Part shown: piece after piece, positions 1 to 8,478 of the stretch
Position numbering within the stretch: position 1 is the stretch's first letter
Layout of the letters: each line of letters opens with the position of its first letter
From: Smallanthus sonchifolius
Lineage: Eukaryota > Streptophyta > Magnoliopsida > Asterales > Asteraceae
NCBI GenBank assembly: GCA_023525975.1
Contig: CM042021.1
Span: 103,833,501 to 103,897,500, forward strand
Reading direction: 5' to 3'
Length of the DNA stretch: 64,000 nucleotides
Notes under the pieces: generated by a model
The model's input: the letters and a program-made list of their open reading frames with translations, nothing else
Told to the model about the DNA's origin: nothing
Database searches by the model: none
Position numbers and translations under genes: made by a program

Positions 1-48
1 TACCGGCAAGTTTCTTAATTTTTTTTTTGTCTTCTAGCTTCCAAGAAG

Positions 49-510
49 CTTGCCAATGACACCGGCGAGTTTCTTGAATTGTCAAATCACCCTGAGTAAC
101 TCCAGAATTGCTTTAATTTTTGTCTTTACCCTACTAGGAATGTTTCTCTGCGTTTCAGGGAATCCGGAAAAGTAATTGTTAGTACAAAGAAAATTATGAA
201 AATACAACTTTAGGTGGAGTTAATTTTTTTTTTAACAAGAATCTCGAATTTTTAGTTGGAGTGATTGTAGGTGAAGTTAAAAGAAAAAAAAAAGAAACTC
301 GCCAATAGGAATGGCGAGCTTCTAGGTAAAACTCGTCAACGGGAATGGCGAGCTTCAAGTGTGTGAGAAGGAGAAGATCGCCATTGGGAATGGCTAGTTT
401 ATGCCTACCTCGCCATTGTCATCGGCGAGGTCGGACAAGGATGTACTAACCACCTGAAACCCATCTGACACGCCTAAGTGGACGAGGAGCTCACCAATGG
501 TAGTGGCGAT
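49..510. repeat. Array of six CTCGCC-N9-GGCGAG palindromes
   Basis: Six 21-bp imperfect inverted repeats of the form CTCGCC-N9-GGCGAG lie at 49-69, 298-318, 332-352, 377-397, 409-429 and 490-510. Units at 298 and 409 have perfect 6-bp arms; the others carry one or two arm mismatches. A seventh half unit (ACCGGCAAG) is at the window start. Spacing is irregular, so this is not a simple tandem repeat. No open frame spans it and I do not know the parent element; it may be the edge of a larger repeat running in from the left. Confidence 0.6.
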
Positions 511-607
511 GAGCCCCTAAATGAAAGAAGTTAAAAAACGAGCCCCCAGGTGAAAAAGGTTAAAAAAAACTAGGCTTAGTTATAAATTTTTTTTTACATC
601 GGGGTTG

Positions 608-2749
608 TGTAACATCCCAAATAATGACAAGACAAATAGAAAAGGGAAATAAAGTGGACTTGGCCAAAATTTCGGCCCATGGGCCGAAAGGAAAAGGGGG
701 AAACCCCATTACAAAACAGCAGCTTCAACCCAAACCCCTCTCATTTCATCTTCCTGCGCAAGAATACTAGAGAGAGAGAGAGAGAGAGCGATCGGCTTGT
801 GAAGAAAACCGCAAGGAGAAGACTCAAGGGCTCGGGAATCATCCGACTCCACCATTTCAGCGCATAGCAACAGAAATCGGGCCTGTTGAGGTAAGCATCG
901 CCTCTGATTCTGAGTCTTTGCATGTCTCGGGTTTAAATCAAATAAAGATACGATTTTTGCATATGAAACTTGAAACAAATCACGTATTTGAACTCAAGAA
1001 CGATAAAGGAAGGTGTTTAACGTAAAATGTTCAAGGTTTAATCGATTGGAAATAAGTTGGCTAGAGCAAGGTTCTGGTCAGGGAAGATGCAGACCCATGA
1101 CTCGAAACTATCTAGTTTCGATAGCAGCCAATGACTCGAAACTACTATAGTTTCGATAGGAACTCAGGACTCGAAACTACCTAGTTTCGAGTGTCACCTT
1201 GAACCTAAACTAAGATTTTTCATAAGTTAATGACTCGAAACTACCTAGTTTCGATAGAAGGATTATGACTCGAAACTACCTAGTTTCGATAGAAGGATTA
1301 TGACTCGAAACTACCTAGTTTCGATAGAAGGATTATGACTCGAAACTACCTAGTTTCGAGTGTAAGACCATAGCTCGAAACTACCATAGTTTCGATGCGA
1401 CCCACCTCCCGAAACTACTGAGTTCAAGAACAGTAATGTCTAGTGTCATTTAGGAGCCCTACCTTATATGTATGACTTTATTATACAGATAGTGGGTGAC
1501 CTTAGTGACGTTTCGAAACCAGCTATTATACTTCAGGGACCCGCCCATCAGGTGAGTTCTATGTGCCCCCTTCTAAGTTATGTGCAAATGATTTATAAAT
1601 GTTTTGGGGCTGAAATGTATACACTAAATGAATAAATGAAATGAATGTCAATGTGACCATACGTGATATAATAAGGTATATGTGTAGATACATATGAAAG
1701 TGAATAATGAATTATGAACAAAGAACAACACGTATGTTTACAAAGAATGAATGAATGAATGGTATAACGTAAATAAATGAAATCTTGCTTTATAAATATA
1801 TATATTGCATGCTAAGAATGTAAGTATACGTTATGGACGGAAACGAAGCTAACGGCTACTACGGTAGACGGACGACCACTTGACTATTATGCAGCTAGAG
1901 AAGGAAGTCTAGAAAGTTAGACTAATTAAAGGCCACTACGGTGGAGTAAGTCGCTAAAACAATATGCGGCTGCATAATTAGCTCAAGTGGGAAACGGATG
2001 CCTTAGGGCAGACGGGCGAATATGACGGACTACGACGGTAGGACGGTAAAGATATGACGGACTACTTCGGTAGGACGGTAAAGATATGACGGACTACTTC
2101 GGTAGGACGGTAAAGATATGACGGACGGTTTCTAGTGCCGGACGGTTAAGTAAAAGGGCTACGACGGTAGCTCGAGGGCGTATGTCTTTGTGATATACGT
2201 ACCGTAAGATGGGTTGATCACCCTTATGTGTATGACCAATAAATGGTAAAGAAAGTAAAGGTGAATGCATATCCATGTAATCACGTAAGAAAGATAAGGA
2301 AAGAATGTTAAGAAAAGTGAAAAGAAAAAGGGTGAACGCATATATATATATATATGTAATCACATTATTAAAGAAAAGAAAGATGAAAGAAAAGCAAAAG
2401 TTATGAATACGTATTTATATGAATGACTTTATGATAATGTTTACTTATGAAGTAAAGAAAAGAATGTTTATATCTAAACGCATTAAACTAGAACTCACCA
2501 GCGTTAGCTGACTTTAGTATACATTTCAGGTAAAGGAAGAAAAGGTCGTGCAATGGCGTGAATGTTACCCGGCACAAGACTGACATCCCACTTTTGTTTG
2601 TTAAGAATATGTTATGTTTTATTCGTAAAGACTTCCGCTGTTTTGATTATGTAATTGAATGATGAATGTTTTAAATTTAAGTTCAGTATTTATGACTATG
2701 TTTATGAGTAAATCCAACAAGTGAGGTCACCCGGGAAAGGGGCCTTACA
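608..2749 (+). mobile_element. Solo LTR of a Gypsy chromovirus (Gypsy-1 family)
   Basis: The 2,142-bp block starts TGTAACATCCC, ends GGGGCCTTACA and is flanked by a perfect 5-bp target-site duplication GGTTG (603-607 and 2750-2754). Its first several hundred bases match, in reverse complement, the LTRs of the complete element at 11593-20337. No internal region, PBS or PPT is present between the duplications, so it is a solo LTR, the usual product of recombination between two LTRs. It carries a GA microsatellite (about 770-788), a palindrome array and three 35-40 bp GACGGACTAC-type repeats (about 2020-2125). It interrupts a tRNA-like sequence. Confidence 0.93.
1097..1425. repeat. Tandem palindromes inside the solo LTR
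   Basis: Eight units, plus a partial ninth, of CTCGAAACTA-N2-4-TAGTTTCGA repeat here. Four of them are in head-to-tail units of about 35 bp with spacer TAGAAGGATTATGA. Each unit can pair with itself. The two LTRs of Gypsy-1 carry seven related units each (12850-13100 and 19600-19855), so the array is a family character whose copy number varies. Confidence 0.85.
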
Positions 2750-2824
2750 GGTTGGTTGCCTAGTGGTAGAGGAAAATCCTCATGGGTTCAAGTCCTACTC
2801 GAAATTTGCGTTTCAAAAAAAAAA
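2750..2824 (+). repeat. tRNA-like / SINE head cut by the solo LTR
   Basis: Joined to the bases left of the solo LTR (GGGGTTG, 601-607) this gives a tRNA-like head: an A-box-like stretch (GCCTAGTGGTAGAGG) followed by a good B box (GGGTTCAAGTCC) and a short body ending in an A tract at about 2824. It could be a short tRNA-derived SINE or a tRNA pseudogene. Too short and atypical for a functional tRNA gene. No target-site duplication for it was found. Confidence 0.5.
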
Positions 2825-2894
2825 GTTAAAAAAATTCAGATTTATGTGGTTTCTGGCATGCAAACACACTCATTTGGCTTTGTTGTTTTGTCAG

Positions 2895-3352
2895 GTTTCA
2901 ATTTCATGATTACTCCAGAATCTTGCCTTTCATGTTCACTGGGACTCTTATGGTCATCTATATACCACTCGTGTCACTAGTTCAACTCATGTTTCAAAAC
3001 GAAGGACAATCGCCATTCAGGACTCATGGTCCCTTCATGATAACATCCGTTGTTGCACTAATCATAGCAACAATCACTGCTGGTCTTTTGTTCTATATAA
3101 ATGACAATGTAGAAAGCCACATCAGGGAACATGTCCGACTTATCCATTACATGATCCTGAAAACCACATTTTGCTTCTCCGGAATTCTGGCACCTCTGTC
3201 GCTTCTGTTGGTTATTCATCCGAGATCGCAACCACCACTGGATTGGGTACTCGGTCATCTCCGTGTTCTTCGGAGTTGTGCTTGCTTGTAACGTTTTTGG
3301 CTACATAAAGCTGCGTGGAAAGAACGACAACATGGCGCGTACAAGGGTCTAA
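2895..3352 (+). pseudogene. Remnant of a multi-pass membrane protein gene
   Basis: I do not recognise the family. From a possible splice acceptor (TTTTGTCAG, ending 2894) one frame runs through three hydrophobic segments (about 2930-2990, 3035-3105 and 3155-3220). The sequence then makes sense only in the next frame, which contains a fourth hydrophobic segment (about 3240-3310) and ends at TAA 3350-3352. The sense frame therefore switches by +1 near 3200-3215. Four potential membrane helices with charged loops between them argue for a real protein ancestor. Upstream exons are not visible; the solo LTR and a tRNA-like repeat lie directly upstream. Either a decayed gene fragment or a last exon with one frameshift. 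Confidence 0.5.
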
Positions 3353-3696
3353 AAACAAGATGAAATGTATGTTCAATGATGTTTATATGTGTTCATATAT
3401 AGATGATTATCAAAGATTTTTTATACAATTGAGTTTTAATTTGAGAAATGATTGTCAGCTTATGAATAAGAAATGATTATCAGGTTATTAATAACTACAG
3501 TAACTGCACCCTATCTATATAATTGTTACAAGAATACTGAATGAATTGTATTCATAACAAAAGGACATTTTCTAGAGTTATATATTTTGTTTAATAAAAA
3601 ACGGTTACAAAATTTTAAATAATTTTGACTTTCTTTTTTATTTAAAGACGCGTAATTTTCATGAATTTGCCATTCTCAAGTGTTTCTGTGTAATCA
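3353..3696. other. AT-rich spacer, no gene seen
   Basis: AT-rich sequence following the membrane-protein remnant; it may include its former 3' UTR. I see no ORF, repeat or structural RNA in it. Confidence 0.6.
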
Positions 3697-3711
3697 ATAA
3701 TTAATACAACG

Positions 3712-3920
3712 GGGATAATGGTTAGAGCTTGGGATCCTTTAAGGTCTTAGGTTCAAACCTGACTCAAGGGGGTTTTTCCCATAGTGATGGGTTTTCCTCT
3801 TTGATGGTGTTCCTGGGTGAGTCAGGCCTGGAGCGTCAAATTCAGTATTAATGGTTGAAATCCCGTCTCAGGAAGGCACACTCGGATATTGGGGTAGTAC
3901 CAAACGCCGTTCTAAAAAAA
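3712..3920 (+). mobile_element. tRNA-derived SINE with 15-bp target-site duplication
   Basis: The 209-bp element begins GGGGATAATGGTTAGAGCTTGG (A-box region), has a B box AGGTTCAAACC about 30 bp later, a short body, and a 3' end CGCCGTTCT followed by an A tract. It is flanked by a 15-bp duplication with one mismatch: ATAATTAATACAACG at 3697-3711 and ATAATTAATGCAACG at 3921-3935. A long target duplication and an A tail are the hallmarks of LINE-mobilised SINE insertion. A second element with the same CGCCGTT-A(n) end lies at about 5440-5757. Confidence 0.88.
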
Positions 3921-3935
3921 ATAATTAATGCAACG

Positions 3936-5439
3936 CGGTCACCCATCAACTTTTCACAACAAAAATCCAAAATAGAAACCAAAACGAACGAAGCTTCTCT
4001 GAACCTTTCCCAATATGAAGTCACTTAAACCTTTGTACTTTTTTTTGAAAGTATAAGAAAACAAATATTATGTGTTTTTAAATCCACGATTCAAGAAACG
4101 TGTGAAATCACGTGTTATTGCTTTGCAAAACTAACGCTATATGAGTGAATGTTTTTTTAAACATTAATACGTGTGTATAGATATATTTGGTATAAAAATA
4201 ATACATAACATTTTATATGTTTCAAGTATACATAGAAAATGTATACAACTAAAATTAGATCCGGCGCGATGTGGCGGGTTCGCATAACCAAAAGATAAAA
4301 CGACGGTTCGGGAACATAGATATAAATAAGCACGTCACAGGTTCGTATAATCAAAACCACCGATAATCCGTCAAAGTTGTCTCTCTCATCACTTCTCTTG
4401 ATCTTCCTTTGAAAGAAAAACATGTTGCGATGATTTATTTAGAAAGTAAGAAAAAATTACGTCGTTGTAAAAACGTAAGAAAAGAACATAAAAACGACGA
4501 CATATGTTAAAGCATTTAATTTTCTTGGAAAGCATCAATTTTTTTTTCAACCTGCGTATTAATAAGAGTTAAAAAGAATTTTAAAAATGATAAATAGCTT
4601 AAATGATTAAAAAAAATAACACAAACTGGGTGACGATTCGTAATTATTATTTACTAGAAATAAAGACCCGCGCGTTGCGACGGGACCGTACGGTGACATT
4701 AACGTGGTTAAGCACATAATAAAGCCTGTATGATGCGACGCGTTTGCTAACTCCATTACGGTTGTTGCGGCGGTGACATTAACGTCGTTAGGTATATAAA
4801 AGAAACGTATAGATAGAAAAGATTATTAAGGCTAGCACGTTGCGGCGTAATCAGTTATCGTCAGTCGATATAACCTGCGATTCGTTTTTAACAAAATTTA
4901 ATAAAAGGAGAGTTCTCAATATCTAATATTAAGAGAGTTTAGCAATTTACAAATAAAAATATTCATCTAGAAGACATACGAAGACACGGATCATACTATG
5001 ACGTGGATTTGATGTGATGGCAACTTGCATTTTGAAAGAGGAAAACCAATAGCATTTTATCTAACATATAAAATAGGATAAAAAAACACACGAGTCCAAG
5101 TCAAAATATAAAAACTCTTCCATTGGACGCCGTGTTAGTAAATTATGATTTCATGTAAGTATTTATATGTATAAAAGTGTACTTACATGTATGGATAATT
5201 ATAGGAAATGATGAATTGAAAGAATACTTCAATAGTAAGGACTAAATTGTTTCCTGAGAAAATCATTAAAGTTTTTATTCTGAAAAAATATAATCATTTA
5301 CAATTTCAACCAATAAAATTACGCCAAGTAAGCATCACTGGCGACTAAGTTTTAGCCGGCGCTGAAAATCATGTAACGTACCTTGAGTCTTGAGGACCAC
5401 CCCAGAACAACACGTGTACACTCACTCGCTATGTCGGCC
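3936..5439. other. AT-rich intergenic DNA with scattered GTTGCGRCG motifs
   Basis: No convincing coding region. Between about 4660 and 4860 there are repeated short motifs such as CGCGTTGCGACGGG, GTTGCGGCGGTGACATTAACG and CACGTTGCGGCG. The phrase GTGACATTAACGT occurs twice about 85 bp apart, so this is probably a decayed repeat. A short minus-strand open frame (4157-4423) has low-complexity AT-rich composition and is not supported. Confidence 0.5.
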
Positions 5440-5757
5440 AGCAATTCCTCATATTCAGTACCATGTGTATATGTCGGCAATGAAGGTTTGAACGAATCCA
5501 CGCAAGTTCAAACCCGAGCCAAACCGGGTTTTAGTCCGGAGTGCGTTACGCTAGCGGGTCTTGGCCCGTGTAATGACGCAACTGTTGTCAAGTGGCAGCA
5601 GGCTCCATGGTTTCCCGGGGAACACCTAACCCCTCGCTCTGAACCCGCGGGCCCGGTTCAGACAACGTAGTGGTCAGGTATTGAGGGGTGATGGGTCTCC
5701 GACTTGTCGAAGATGCGACTGCCACTCAAAGAATGAAAGTCGCCGTTCAAAAAAAAA
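5440..5757 (+). mobile_element. SINE-like element with CGCCGTT-A(n) 3' end
   Basis: A GC-rich block in AT-rich surroundings. It contains a B-box-like AGTTCAAACCC (5505-5515), a body of about 230 bp, and a 3' end CGCCGTTCAAAAAAAAA. That end is the same as that of the SINE at 3712-3920, so the two probably shared the same LINE partner. The 5' limit is uncertain and I could not find a target-site duplication. A 95-codon open frame through the block is explained by its high GC content. Confidence 0.6.
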
Positions 5758-5978
5758 GTCATATGTGGGTCGGCTCAGCTAGCGCAATTTTAAATGGCGG
5801 CTCCATCCGGCTTAATGAGCTAGCCGAACATTACCAGCTTATGGACTTAGCCGACCAACTTTTATGATATATTTTAAAACTATTATACATTTTTATTAGT
5901 ATTCTATAAAACTATATTTTAAAGAAAACTTGATGTCTACTAGTATTCCAAAGTCCGTAATCTCTCCACACTCTTAAG

Positions 5979-6182
5979 GGGTGTTTGGAATTACTTTTGG
6001 AATCTTTTTATGACTTTTGGAGAAGTCATTTCTAAAAGTAAGGAGCTTCTTACTTTTGGATTTTAACTTATCATCTTACATTTATACCCCCTTTTAGATT
6101 ACTCAAATAAACTTATAAGTTATTGTCTTATTAGAAAAGGTAATAAGTCAATAAGTAAGTTTGAAAAGTAATCCCAAATACA
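5979..6182. mobile_element. Small MITE with GTGTTTGG-type inverted ends
   Basis: The left end (GGGTGTTTGGAATTACTTTTG) and the reverse complement of the right end (GTATTTGGGATTACTTTTC) match along about 20 bp. The interior is AT-rich, about 200 bp, without coding potential. I found no clear target-site duplication. The GGGTGTTTG end recurs in a different MITE at 55298-55480. Confidence 0.6.
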
Positions 6183-7057
6183 ACATCAAACCTCTCAACT
6201 TTTGAAGTTCGATGTCTACTAGTTTCTAACGTCCACTTTCTAAACCTCCCTATTTTATACCATTGTTTGGAAAAATATAAAGTCAGAATCAGTGATATTG
6301 ACAATATTCAACGATCTTCTTGACAGTGATGGCTCGTGTTTGTCATATAGCGCAATAGCAATAGTAATAGCAATAGCATGACACCGCCCATGATGGTGTG
6401 ATCAACCGCCGCTTCTCCTTATATGCGCTCTAAGAAGATATAGGTCATTATTTATGTTAGCAGACATATGTCGTAGCCATTATTCGTAAGATATTTTGTT
6501 ATAGTGGTATGGCGCGTGAAACCTGTCGCATCGTTACGAACATAGGGTTTGTAAGTGTTTACTTATTCAACTGAACAAGTGTTACTTCATGATTAGGTAT
6601 GTTGTGGAACCCAAATGATCATATCGTTATACCATGTGTTATGGTCCGTGAACGCGCGAGTGGAGGTGCATGTCACCATCACTACCACACAAACATGCTC
6701 CGCAAGGTTTGTGAACATGAAAATGGGTTTGGCATGTGCTTGGATTTGACATTTCGGATGACAAGTAATTGCACAAAAATAATTAATATTAATTGTTTAA
6801 AAATAAATAAAAAAATGCATTAAAAATCATGTTAATTGATTAAAAAATTAGAGTAAACTTCGCTTTTGCTCTCTGTGGTTTGGTCAAAATAATGCTTGTG
6901 GTCCATTAGTTTTAATTTGACTTTTTTCTTTCCTGTGATATGTAATCTGTCTCAGTTAACTCCAACTCACTAACACTGTTAGTTTTTTTCTGTTAGAGGT
7001 AAAGACATTTTAATTTTAGTTTGACATTTTAGTCTTTCCACCCCCTAAGTCCCCAAC
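6183..7057. other. Intergenic DNA left of Copia-1
   Basis: No gene supported. 6350-6380 holds a short (CAATAG)n-like run. 6850-7050 contains phrases of the type CTCTGTGGTTTGGTCAAAAT and GTTAACTCCAACTCACTAACACTGTTAG, which resemble 'responsibility-type' plant dispersed repeats and the tails of LTR-A/LTR-B. This is the left flank of the original Copia-1 insertion site; the right flank resumes at 54608. Confidence 0.5.
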
Positions 7058-7172
7058 TGTTAGCTATAACGTAGTAAAATAATATGTTTGTATATAGTTG
7101 GTGTATCCATTTTGTAATATTTCTCAAGTATATATAATTATTGCTCACCCTTGACTTTTGTCAAAGTTTTCA
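7058..7172 (+). repeat. Copia-1 5' LTR
   Basis: TGTTAGCTATAACG...TTTTCA, 115 bp. It aligns with the 3' LTR (54466-54607), which is longer because it retains an extra TATTATTATTGTAATTCCTAA stretch and a few bases near its end. The 4-bp and larger indels and several substitutions indicate an old insertion. A TATATAATTATTG stretch at about 7131-7143 could be the promoter core. Confidence 0.88.
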
Positions 7173-7184
7173 GGGTATCGAGCC
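7173..7184 (+). promoter_or_regulatory. Copia-1 primer binding site (degenerate)
   Basis: GGGTATCGAGCC follows the LTR directly. It resembles the initiator-tRNA-Met site TGGTATCAGAGCC with one substitution and one missing base, in keeping with an inactive element. Confidence 0.65.
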
Positions 7185-7293
7185 GAGTTTTTCCTCCCTC
7201 CCGATCGATTTCTCTTCTGTAACCCTATTCGCATCTCCCTATCATCCTTCTGCCTTGTTTCTTTTTTCTCTCATTCTCCTTTGCTTCCTGATA

Positions 7294-7949
7294 ATGGCCT
7301 CCTCCTCTTCATCAGATGGCACCATGCCAATGTCTACCGTTTTGCACATGATTACAATCAAACTCTCTTCCTCGAATTATTTGCTATGGAGAAATCCTCT
7401 TTTGACCTATCAAAAATTGCTAGCACATATTGATGGTTCTTCCGTGTATCCATCTTCTACTACTGTTCAGGATGGTAAAGAACTTTCGAACCCTGCCTAT
7501 CCTTCTTGGTGTGAAACAGATCAACGTGCTATTATCCTTCTCAATTCCTTGTTAACTGAAGAGGCGGTAGCCGAGATTCTTGGCCTCACTATAACTCGCA
7601 ATATTTGGACAGCCTTGGAGGCTGCCTACTACAATTCATCTGTAGAGCGTGTTCAAACGTTACGGGACCAGTTGCGTCAAACAACAAAAGGTAATTCTAC
7701 CATTTCTGAATTTGCTCGTAAATTCAAAAGTATTTGCGATCAATTGTCGGCTATTGGGCAACCCGTTGATCAAATGGGTAAAAATCATTGGTTTTTATGC
7801 GGTCTTGGTGCTTCTTTCGAGACGTTTTCAACGGCCACCAAACCGGGTCCCACCTTTCAGGATTTAATTGCTCAAGCCGTATCTCATGAACTTTTTATGC
7901 GATCATTACATGGAACTACTCATACTCCCCAAGCAGCCTTCATGGAAAT
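7294..7949 (+). pseudogene. Copia-1 gag, N-terminal part
   Basis: The gag frame starts at ATG 7294, after a Ser-rich N-terminus, and runs 218 codons to the MULE junction. It has the layout of plant Copia gag (UBN2/retrotrans_gag type): a conserved LSSSNYLLWRN start motif, W-C-ETDQRA, AILGL and a central helical region with ARKFKSICDQL. Gag forms the particle and carries element RNA. The open frame extends upstream to 7141, but that part lies in the LTR and leader. The zinc-knuckle continuation is found at 24174, beyond the MULE, and is in another frame, so a small indel separated the parts besides the insertion. Confidence 0.85.
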
Positions 7950-8240
7950 GAATTTTTTTTAAGATTAGTATAATTTGATAAAAAAATTAGGTTTATAGGA
8001 AACTCAAAAAAATATTTAGGGTTTTGGGGTATCCTCTATACGGTACAGAGGATTAGAAAGAAAGTTATGGAGTTGTGTCATAGTGTTGCAGGAGGTGCAG
8101 GTGGGCCACCCTAATCCTCCATACCCACCAGAGGATTAGGAAGAACTGATTTCAAAAGTTTAACCATGGTTGAAGTTGTGTGGGTTATAAAATTTTATAA
8201 AATTTTGGGTTATAAACTTTTATAAAATAATTTATGGAGT
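7950..8240 (+). repeat. MULE left terminal inverted repeat
   Basis: Begins GAATTTTTTTTAAGATTAG. I count about three mismatches by eye over 291 bp against the right TIR, so the ends are about 99% identical. Within it, GAGGATTAG and its complement CTAATCCTC occur as two inverted pairs (about 8031-8056 and 8111-8140), which are possible transposase binding sites. Confidence 0.95.
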
Positions 8241-8478
8241 TTTTGCATTTATAATAATGTTTGATGGATTTCATAAATCTGTGGGTTTTTAAAAAAATGA
8301 TGTTATTAATGTACACATTTAAAAAATGAGGTTTTTTTGTTATAAAATTTTTATTATCAGAAAAGTAATTAGTAATAACTGAAATCAAACACACAAAAAA
8401 TAAACGTAAATTTAATAATAAAACGTACATAAAATAAAAGGAAAAGATATTCAAATACACGAGATATAAATAAAACTA

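Noticed and set aside
679..978. Overlapping short open frames on both strands (also at 13169-13722 and 19922-20357)
   Set aside because: They lie inside Gypsy-1-family LTRs, are the same sequence in three places and depend on a GA/CT microsatellite; no protein features.
4157..4423. 88-codon minus-strand frame
   Set aside because: AT-rich, Tyr/Ile/Leu-rich composition typical of random AT sequence.
5383..5670. 95-codon plus-strand open frame
   Set aside because: Explained by the GC-rich SINE-like element; no domain or codon signal.
6599..6823. Short plus-strand open frame in intergenic DNA
   Set aside because: AT-rich end, no recognisable motif and no splice or promoter context.
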